Made by a program: the position numbers and the translations under genes. Positions 6,264 to 11,148 of a stretch of DNA of 11,148 bases are shown piece by piece (position 1 is the stretch's first letter; each line of letters begins with the position of its first letter). Under the pieces are notes generated by a model. That model had not been told where the DNA came from, ran no database searches, and saw nothing but the letters and a program-made list of their open reading frames with translations. The DNA comes from JANLQX01 sp043775075. Its GTDB lineage: Bacteria; Actinomycetota; Acidimicrobiia; Acidimicrobiales; JANYDT01. The stretch spans positions 1 through 11,148 of the forward strand of contig JAYVSS010000272.1 of the NCBI GenBank assembly GCA_043775075.1. Reading direction: 5' to 3'.

Positions 6264-7087
6264 CCCAGCCGGTATTTGCCGTGGCTGAAGGTCGAACGGC
6301 ACGTGGCGTCAACTTCTCGTGGCGTTCCTACGGATCGCCTGACTCACCGGCGCTGCTGTTCCTGCACGATGTGTACGGATTGTTTGCCGACGAACCGCTT
6401 CTGGAGGCATTGGCGGCGACCCATCACGTTCTTGCCCCGCACTGGCCCGGCTACGACGAGCATCCGACGGAAACCGGGATCAAAGACATGCTCGACTTCA
6501 CGCTGCACGCGTGGGATCTGGCGGACGCGGTTGGCAGCACCGGCATAAACCGGCGAGCGTCAATTCGTCTCATGGGACAGGGCTTCGGGGCGATGATTGC
6601 CGCCGAGATGGCCAGTGTGTGTCCGTCGCTGGTGAACGCGATGGTGTTGCTCTCGCCGTTTGGTCTCTGGATCGACGACTCTCCCCTTCCCGACTTGTTT
6701 GCTTCCCTTCCGTTCGAGATTCCAGGCCTGTGGTTCGCCGGTTCCGCCTTGGGCGCAGCAACGATGTTCGGTGGGCTCGATGTTGGCGACCCGATCGCCC
6801 TGCAGCGATTCGTGATCGCCAACTCGCGTCGCCTCGGCACCGCCGGCAAAGTCATGTTCCCGATTCCCGACCGTGGCGTCTCCCGTCGTCTGCCCCGGAT
6901 CACCGCACCCACGACGATCGTTTGGGGTGCCCAAGACCGCCTTATTCCGATGCATCCTTACGGCCAAGCATGGACGTCCGCCATCACCCATGCTCAGTTC
7001 GTGGAGCGCGCAGACGCCGGCCACGCCCTCGGCCATGACGGCGATGTCATTGGCCTGGCGGCGCTCATTGCCGAACGTCTCGCGTAG
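6260..7087 (+). CDS. Alpha/beta-hydrolase fold protein lacking the nucleophile serine
   Basis: 275 residues with the full alpha/beta-hydrolase layout: strand and oxyanion region LLFLHDVYG (32-40), the nucleophile-elbow helix RLMGQGFGAMIAAEMA (103-118), a cap region (about 135-200), acid loop WGAQDRLIP (222-230, Asp226) and ADAGHALG (251-258, His255). Family members usually read G-H-S-M-G-G at the elbow. Here it is G106-Q-G108-F-G110, with Gly in the Ser/Asp/Cys position, while Asp226 and His255 remain. It is therefore not a standard esterase. It may be a non-hydrolytic or binding homologue, an auxiliary protein for the LLM enzyme, or an enzyme using another mechanism. The gene starts inside the LLM stop codon (ATGA), which implies coupled synthesis and perhaps a complex. 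The next gene begins 38 nt on. The fold assignment is firm; the activity is unknown. Confidence 0.9.
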   Translation: MTQPVFAVAEGRTARGVNFSWRSYGSPDSPALLFLHDVYGLFADEPLLEALAATHHVLAPHWPGYDEHPTETGIKDMLDFTLHAWDLADAVGSTGINRRASIRLMGQGFGAMIAAEMASVCPSLVNAMVLLSPFGLWIDDSPLPDLFASLPFEIPGLWFAGSALGAATMFGGLDVGDPIALQRFVIANSRRLGTAGKVMFPIPDRGVSRRLPRITAPTTIVWGAQDRLIPMHPYGQAWTSAITHAQFVERADAGHALGHDGDVIGLAALIAERLA

Positions 7088-7125
7088 CTTTCACGGCGAG
7101 TGGACGGCGCGAGCAAACTGGAGCG

Positions 7126-7995
7126 ATGACGAAGGTTGCCTTTCTCGGTCTTGGGGTGATGGGTTCGCCCATGGCCCGCCATCTCGCCCAACACGGCCAC
7201 GAGGTGACCGTGTACAACCGCACCTCCGCCAAGGCCGAGGCGTGGGTGGCGGCCCACGGAGGGCGGGCCGTGGCGACCCCGGCGCAGGCGGCTGCTGGCA
7301 ACGACATCGTGTTCTGCTGCGTGGGCAAAGACGACGATCTGCGTTCGGTAACTACCGGCGCCGAGGGAGCGTTCGCCGCCATGGTTCCAGGAAGCGTGTT
7401 CGTTGACCACACCACCGCTTCGGCCAACGTTGCCCGGGAACTCCACGCCATCGCCGCCGAGCGCGGCATCGGCTTTATCGACGCCCCCGTCTCGGGTGGC
7501 CAAGCTGGCGCCGAAAATGGCGCGCTAACGGTGATGTGCGGAGGAGACACGGCAATGTTCGCCAAGGTCGAACCGGTCATTGCATCGTTCGCCAAAGCAG
7601 TGACGCTGCTCGGGCCGTCGGGAGCTGGGCAACTCACGAAGATGGTCAACCAGATCTGTATCGCCGGGATCGTCCAAGGTTTGGCCGAAGCAGTCAACTT
7701 CGCGCAGAAGGCCGGGCTCGATCCCGACCTCGTCGTCGACACGATCGGCCAGGGTGCGGCCCAGTCATGGCAGATGGACAATCGAGCGCGCACCATGGCC
7801 AAGGGGGAATTCGAGTTTGGCTTTGCCGTGGAGTGGATGCGCAAAGACCTGGGCATTGTTCTCGACGAGGCCAATGCCAACGGGGCGCGTCTGCCGCTCA
7901 CGGCGATCGTCGACCAGTTCTATAAGCAAGTACAGGATCGTGGTGGCCAGCGCTGGGACACCTCCAGCCTCATCCACCTGCTCCAGAATCCGTAA
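7126..7995 (+). CDS. NAD(P)-dependent beta-hydroxyacid dehydrogenase (3-HIBADH family)
   Basis: 289-residue member of the 3-hydroxyisobutyrate dehydrogenase / tartronate semialdehyde reductase / glyoxylate reductase family, the usual length. Rossmann nucleotide site GLGVMGSPMA (8-17). The second strand ends VYNRT (29-33), and the N-R pair there suits NADP better than the acidic residue of NAD enzymes. Substrate loop DAPVSGGQAGAENGALTVM (119-137); catalytic lysine in GAGQLTKMVNQ (K172); C-terminal helical dimerisation domain with WMRKDLGIVLDEA. All motifs are intact. GGAG lies very close to the ATG at 7126. It follows the alpha/beta hydrolase by 38 nt and precedes an uncharacterised gene by 13 nt, so the four plus-strand genes probably form one operon. 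A role in reducing an aldehyde acid or oxidising a hydroxyacid produced by that cassette is inference; the substrate is unknown. Confidence 0.95.
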   Translation: MTKVAFLGLGVMGSPMARHLAQHGHEVTVYNRTSAKAEAWVAAHGGRAVATPAQAAAGNDIVFCCVGKDDDLRSVTTGAEGAFAAMVPGSVFVDHTTASANVARELHAIAAERGIGFIDAPVSGGQAGAENGALTVMCGGDTAMFAKVEPVIASFAKAVTLLGPSGAGQLTKMVNQICIAGIVQGLAEAVNFAQKAGLDPDLVVDTIGQGAAQSWQMDNRARTMAKGEFEFGFAVEWMRKDLGIVLDEANANGARLPLTAIVDQFYKQVQDRGGQRWDTSSLIHLLQNP

Positions 7996-8008
7996 GTACG
8001 CTGTCGAC

Positions 8009-8506
8009 ATGGCCGCAATGGCAATTCCCAACTTCGGAGCCCTTCTCGCACCCCACATCGGACAGGTGCCGCCAGAAGCGATGCCCCGTTTTCTGGCGTT
8101 GCTGGAGCGGGGCGCAGCGGACCGTTACCGGTACTGGTCGGAACTCCTTCCTCAACACGCCGACGTGCTGAGCGCCTGCGCTTCGAGCGAAGACGAGATC
8201 GCCGACCGGATCGAAGCGGCGTTCGTACTCGATCCGTCGCTTCATGAACTGCTCCATGCTCCGCTTCCCGGGGCGCGGGAGACCTACTATCAAGTCTTTG
8301 ACGGGCTGGACGTGTGGGATCAGCTTCGCGTCCAGGCTAACGCCGAACGACAGGGGGCCCAGGCGTGGCGCAACATCGCCACTCGACTGACGGATCGGTC
8401 GATCCTCGATGCGCTCGCGCACTGCTCGGCCCTCGAAGAGAACGCCGCCGATTCACTTGACGCACTCATCGCCGCGTTCGCCCCCAGAGTCGTCGGCGCG
8501 ACCTGA
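8009..8506 (+). CDS. Uncharacterised 165-residue protein
   Basis: I do not recognise this protein. It is mostly helical by composition, rich in Ala, Leu and charged residues, with no signal peptide, membrane segment or cysteine cluster. Recognisable stretches are RGAADRYRYWSELLPQHADV, YYQVFDGLDVWDQLRVQANA and the C-terminal ALEENAADSLDALIAAFAP. It starts 13 nt after the dehydrogenase stop. The ATG at 8009 was chosen as the first in-frame start after that stop; the ATG at 8018 is equally possible, and neither has a good ribosome site. The frame is also open upstream, but there it lies inside the dehydrogenase in another frame and is not coding. Synonymous-position use looks like that of the neighbours. 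Position suggests it belongs to the LLM/hydrolase/dehydrogenase operon, perhaps as an accessory protein. It converges on the nitroreductase gene 23 nt away. Confidence 0.75.
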   Translation: MAAMAIPNFGALLAPHIGQVPPEAMPRFLALLERGAADRYRYWSELLPQHADVLSACASSEDEIADRIEAAFVLDPSLHELLHAPLPGARETYYQVFDGLDVWDQLRVQANAERQGAQAWRNIATRLTDRSILDALAHCSALEENAADSLDALIAAFAPRVVGAT

Positions 8507-8529
8507 AACACTCGTCGAGCGAGACCCAT

Positions 8530-9105
8530 TCAGAAAACGCGGCGTACCTGCAACGATGGTCGGGGGGGCGTCTCAACCGAACCGGTGGGCCAGCCGAGAT
8601 ACACCAATCCAACTACCCGCGTGTCCTCGGGGAAGCCGCAGAGCGTATTGACTGCGGGGGACACGGTGACCGGCGCGGTGGACCAAAACGATGCGAGGCC
8701 GAGCGCCGTGGCTCCCAAGAGAATGGTTTGTACGGCCGCCGCCACCGCATCGCGATCATCGTTGGCCAGGTGGGTCGTGGGGGAAGGAGCACACCCCACG
8801 ACGATCACCGTTGGTGTGCGGGCATACTTTGTTCGAGTCTTCTCCCGCTTGCCTTCGTCGCCAAATCCGGTGGCCACCATGTCGGCAACAAACGCCTCCC
8901 CCAGTTGGAGGCGACCGTCGCCGGTGCACTCGGCAAATCGCCATGGCCAGGTCCGCTTGTGGTTCGGCGCCCATTGGCCGAGGTTGCACAACGACGCCAC
9001 CACGTCTGCCGGGACTGCTCGATCGCGGTCAACCACCATTGAGGTCCGACGAGACTTCACCAGTTGAGCGAACTGATCGAAGGCGTCACTACGGTCCGAA
9101 ATCAA
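8530..9105 (-). CDS. Nitroreductase-family FMN oxidoreductase, TTG start
   Basis: 191-residue protein of the small single-domain nitroreductase type (YdjA-like, about 180-190 residues), homodimeric FMN enzymes using NAD(P)H. Visible: the N-terminal FMN-phosphate motif LVKSRRTS (15-22), the W-A-P-N-H-K-R-T-W-P-W-R-F block (45-57) typical of this subgroup, the helix AAAVQTILLGATALGLASFWST (123-142) ending in the second FMN-binding stretch, and the C-terminal VGLVYLGWP (165-173). Its TTG start at 9105 overlaps the TGA of the histidine phosphatase (TTGA) and has GGAGG at 9115-9119, nine nt upstream. This decides the start over the open but shadow-like frame running up to 9279. Tight coupling to the phosphatase suggests joint expression; no shared pathway is obvious. 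Natural substrates of these enzymes are generally unknown. Confidence 0.9.
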   Translation of the reverse strand: MISDRSDAFDQFAQLVKSRRTSMVVDRDRAVPADVVASLCNLGQWAPNHKRTWPWRFAECTGDGRLQLGEAFVADMVATGFGDEGKREKTRTKYARTPTVIVVGCAPSPTTHLANDDRDAVAAAVQTILLGATALGLASFWSTAPVTVSPAVNTLCGFPEDTRVVGLVYLGWPTGSVETPPRPSLQVRRVF

Positions 9106-9830
9106 AAGCCCATGCCTCCGTCGAGGTGGGCGGTGTCGTTGAACGAACGCATCCGCCACCGGTCTCCCACGCGCACGAGCGTAGAAATCGAACAGTTGTC
9201 GGCCCCCAGAAAGAGCGACGCCCGGCCGCCAAGTACGGTCGACATCGCCGCGGCGATCACTCCGCCGTGGACGACGCACACGATCCGCTGATCACGATGA
9301 CGCTCGGCCAATTCGACCAATGATCGCATAACCCGCTCGCTCAATTCCGCTGTCGTCTCGGCGCCCGGCACTGCGCCCCATTCCCCACCCTCGATCGCTT
9401 CGACCGCCGCCGGATGTCCTTCGGCGGCCTTCTCGCGAAACATCCCGCCCTCCCATTCGCCCAGGAAGACTTCACGTAGGTCGGCGATGACCACTGGCTT
9501 CATACCGAGTTCGGCGGCGAGCGGCGCCGCCGTCTGATGGGTCCGGGTCAGCGTCGTCACGTACAGCGCGGAGATAGTGCGGCCGCCGCGATGCTCCGCC
9601 GCCAACCGAGCGCCGGCCAACACCGCCTGGGCATGGCCGTCTGGGGCCAGCGCGGGGTCACCGTGTCCATCGACCAGAGGAAAAGGGGCTCCGGGTACAT
9701 AACCTTCGCTCGCCCCGTGGCGCAATAGCGTGATGATGGTCGATCCGGTCGGCGGAACCCACCGGGTTTGGTGGTGGCCGGAGGCAGTGATTTCCCGGCC
9801 GGAGAGGACAGAGGATGCGGTTCCCGTCAT
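9102..9830 (-). CDS. Histidine phosphatase (phosphoglycerate-mutase-like) family protein
   Basis: 242-residue branch 1 histidine phosphatase. Catalytic RHG motif ITLLRHGAS (33-41, phosphorylated His38), the conserved arginine in TTLTRTHQTA (Arg96), a glutamate in FLGEWEGG (E125 or E127) as likely acid, and the second histidine in CVVHGGV (His188) are all present. Members act on sugar phosphates, cofactor phosphates or phosphoproteins, and the substrate here cannot be read. The first 30 residues before the catalytic core are variable and poorly supported, so the true start may be later than the ATG at 9830; no good ribosome site precedes it. The gene overlaps the nitroreductase by four nt and is divergent from the PF10118-type gene across 187 nt. 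The insert LVDGHGDPALAPDGHAQA after the RHG motif matches the usual D-x-x-L-T-x-x-G region in form. Confidence 0.92.
   Translation of the reverse strand: MTGTASSVLSGREITASGHHQTRWVPPTGSTIITLLRHGASEGYVPGAPFPLVDGHGDPALAPDGHAQAVLAGARLAAEHRGGRTISALYVTTLTRTHQTAAPLAAELGMKPVVIADLREVFLGEWEGGMFREKAAEGHPAAVEAIEGGEWGAVPGAETTAELSERVMRSLVELAERHRDQRIVCVVHGGVIAAAMSTVLGGRASLFLGADNCSISTLVRVGDRWRMRSFNDTAHLDGGMGF
9115..9119 (-). promoter_or_regulatory. Ribosome binding site GGAGG for the nitroreductase TTG start
   Basis: A perfect GGAGG inside the last codons of the upstream histidine phosphatase gene, nine nt before the TTG at 9105. It makes the unusual TTG start convincing and supports translational coupling across the 4-nt TTGA overlap. 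Confidence 0.75.
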
Positions 9831-9956
9831 ACCGTCAATTCTGGTCGAAGTTCGGCTCGTAGCAGGTGAGACATCAGAGCCCGCGGCGATAGGTCAACGT
9901 TTCACCCATCGATCGTCTTGGCGGCCCGCGAGCTGGCCGATTTATTTTGCCGTATC

Positions 9957-9968
9957 TACCGGTCGGTA
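9957..9968. promoter_or_regulatory. 12-bp palindrome in the divergent spacer, candidate operator
   Basis: TACCG-GT-CGGTA is a perfect 5-bp inverted repeat with a 2-bp centre, about 50 nt before the PF10118-type start and 127 nt before the histidine phosphatase start. The 187-nt spacer holds no gene. A TTGACC on the minus strand (toward the phosphatase) lacks a good -10 partner, and no clear -10/-35 pair was found for the plus strand. A short palindrome can arise by chance, so this is tentative. Confidence 0.25.
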
Positions 9969-10017
9969 CATCGGATCGTGGCTTCAGCGGCATCGTCCGA
10001 GTGTCGATACTGGAAGG

Positions 10018-10950
10018 ATGGATGGGGCGAGCACGGGCACCGCAACACGTCACCTCCCCCACAGGCAGGTAAGCGGCTCGTTGCCGTCCACCGAGACGAC
10101 AACGTGGACGCCGATCCTCCCCGAGTTTTCGGCCGTAGCCAACGGCCTCTCGTTGCTCATGCCATCGCTTGAGCCCTACGTGCTCAAAGCCGTGAGACGT
10201 GGCGCGAACGACGAACGGGTCAGCGCCGAACTTCGGGCTGCGGCGACGGACTTCGTGGCCCAGGAGCTCGCCCACCACCAAAAGCACCGCACGTTCAACG
10301 ACGAGCTCCTCCTCCAGGTCCCAGCGCTTCGCCACATTGAGCGCATGCAGCGAAAAATGTTTCGATCGCTCGATCGACACACCAGTACTCACACGGGTTT
10401 GGCCTACGCCGCCGGCGCCGAAGCAGTGGCGTTTTTCACCGCTCGATGGGTGGAGCGCCGAAGGCATCGGCTTCTTTCCGACGCCGAAGGCGATGCAGCG
10501 AATCTCTTTGTGTGGCATCTCGCCGAAGAGGTCGAGCACAAGAACGTGGCGTTCGACGTGTACCAGGCGAACGGCGGGGGGCGTCTCCGTTACCTGTTTG
10601 GAATCATAAGTGCGCTGATTGTCATGGCACTTTCGGTTGTTGCGGCGAGCGTGGTGCTGTTGGTGCGCGAACGCCGTTGGTGGCACCCAATGACCCACAT
10701 CCACCTCATCGTCTGGGCATTGTCGTTTGTGTTCGAGGTCTTCCCCATGCTCGGGCTGTGTTTGCTCAAAGGTCACCATCCGTCGAACTGGTCCAACCCG
10801 GAATGGCTCGGTCAGTGGCTCAACGAATACGACATCCATGGTGGCGTCGCCCCGGTGTGGAATATCGACACCCTGGACGGGATTTTTCCCCCGACGCTTG
10901 CGCGCCTCACGTCGAAGACTCCAGCAACTGCTTCTTCAGTTCTCGTTTGA
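10018..10950 (+). CDS. PF10118/COG3687-type predicted metal-dependent hydrolase, diiron-like motif
   Basis: 310-residue protein resembling the 'predicted metal-dependent hydrolase' family common in actinobacteria and proteobacteria. Family blocks: LSLLMPSLEPYVLKAV (44-59), FVAQELAHHQKHRTFN (79-94), YAAGAEAVAFFTARW (130-144), FVWHLAEEVEHKNVAFDVY (164-182). Possible metal ligands are E52, E83-x-x-H86, E135 and E171-x-x-H174, which match the E/ExxH/E/ExxH pattern of ferritin-like diiron enzymes. Two hydrophobic segments (about 194-216 and 228-250) suggest membrane association. The C-terminus has NPEWLGQWLNEYDIHGG, also typical. The frame is open further upstream, but the ATG at 10018 is the first that leaves the divergent phosphatase gene intact; GGAAGG touches it, too close to be ideal, and a start some 20 codons later is possible. 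The 3' end overlaps the minus-strand synthetase by 44 nt. Reaction unknown. Confidence 0.88.
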   Translation: MDGASTGTATRHLPHRQVSGSLPSTETTTWTPILPEFSAVANGLSLLMPSLEPYVLKAVRRGANDERVSAELRAAATDFVAQELAHHQKHRTFNDELLLQVPALRHIERMQRKMFRSLDRHTSTHTGLAYAAGAEAVAFFTARWVERRRHRLLSDAEGDAANLFVWHLAEEVEHKNVAFDVYQANGGGRLRYLFGIISALIVMALSVVAASVVLLVRERRWWHPMTHIHLIVWALSFVFEVFPMLGLCLLKGHHPSNWSNPEWLGQWLNEYDIHGGVAPVWNIDTLDGIFPPTLARLTSKTPATASSVLV

Positions 10951-11148
10951 CGAACTTCCCATTGGCATTGCGGGGAATCGGTTGATCGAGAATCCACACC
11001 CGGGCGGGGATCTTGTATTTCGCAATCCGCTCAGCGAGGAACGCCTGGAGCGACGCTTCGTCGATTGACGCTCCGGGATGGGGAAGCACAGCGGCAGCTA
11101 CCGCTTCTCCGAGGCGATCGTCGGGCATACCAAACACCGCTACCTCGG
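10907..11148 (-). CDS. AMP-forming acyl-CoA synthetase/ligase, C-terminal end only
   Basis: The last roughly 80 residues of an ANL-superfamily adenylate-forming enzyme; the rest lies beyond the right edge. The frame is open at base 11148 and reads EVAVFGMPDDRLGEAV, the conserved entry to the small C-terminal domain. It continues through LAERIAKYKIPARVWILDQPIPRN to the A10 motif NANGKFVKREL, whose lysine after NG is the adenylation lysine. These enzymes activate carboxylic acids as acyl-AMP and then acyl-CoA (fatty or aromatic acid use). The A10 motif is intact and the short KKQLLESST tail is normal. A GTG at 11137 is internal, not a start. Its 3' end lies inside the end of the opposite-strand PF10118-type gene. 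Substrate cannot be told without the N-terminal domain. Confidence 0.92.
   Translation of the reverse strand, partial: EVAVFGMPDDRLGEAVAAAVLPHPGASIDEASLQAFLAERIAKYKIPARVWILDQPIPRNANGKFVKRELKKQLLESST

Noticed and set aside
7065..7901. 278-codon minus-strand open frame opposite the dehydrogenase
   Set aside because: Shadow frame rich in Ser/Pro/Ala; the plus strand encodes an intact hydroxyacid dehydrogenase.
8507..8529. Bidirectional terminator between the convergent genes
   Set aside because: Only a 4-bp stem (CTCG/CGAG) with no T tract on either strand.

Overview
The window is GC-rich, tightly packed bacterial DNA with short intergenic gaps, some GTG/TTG starts and overlapping stop/start codons. 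Gene content suggests an actinomycete, probably of the Acidimicrobiia/Ilumatobacter type: a mycobacterial-style endonuclease IV, an OmpR-family two-component pair, a luciferase-like (LLM) oxidoreductase, a PF10118-type 'metal-dependent hydrolase' and a small nitroreductase. The phylum-level guess is inference from gene types and composition, not from a marker gene.

Left half (1-4866), all on the minus strand, read right to left: endonuclease IV (nfo), an OmpR-type response regulator, its sensor histidine kinase, selenophosphate synthetase (selD), and a ParA-type ATPase cut by the window edge. Gaps are 52, 7, 51 and 71 nt, so these could form one transcription unit, although a hairpin sits between selD and parA and a candidate regulator-binding repeat lies in front of the response regulator. 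The main result is in selD. Its reading frame contains an in-frame TGA exactly where SelD proteins carry the catalytic Cys/Sec (SHGAG-U-AGK), and conserved SelD sequence lies on both sides. A hairpin follows the TGA. The enzyme that makes the selenium donor for selenocysteine is therefore very probably itself a selenoprotein. A conventional gene call would start it at a TTG 27 nt after the TGA and lose the active site.

Middle (4986-8506), plus strand: an LLM-class flavin oxidoreductase, an alpha/beta hydrolase fused to it by an ATGA overlap, an NADP-type beta-hydroxyacid dehydrogenase, and a 165-residue protein I do not recognise. They look like a catabolic cassette (oxidation, hydrolysis, reduction). 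However, the hydrolase has Gly where the nucleophile Ser should be, so its hydrolytic role is doubtful.

Right part (8530-11148): a minus-strand pair, histidine phosphatase then nitroreductase, coupled by a TTGA overlap with a good GGAGG site. A divergent 187-nt spacer follows, then a plus-strand PF10118-type membrane-associated protein with a diiron-like E / ExxH / E / ExxH pattern. Last is the C-terminal end of a minus-strand AMP-forming acyl-CoA synthetase whose 3' end overlaps it tail to tail by 44 nt. No rRNA, tRNA, CRISPR array, insertion sequence or gap of more than 300 nt without a gene was seen.
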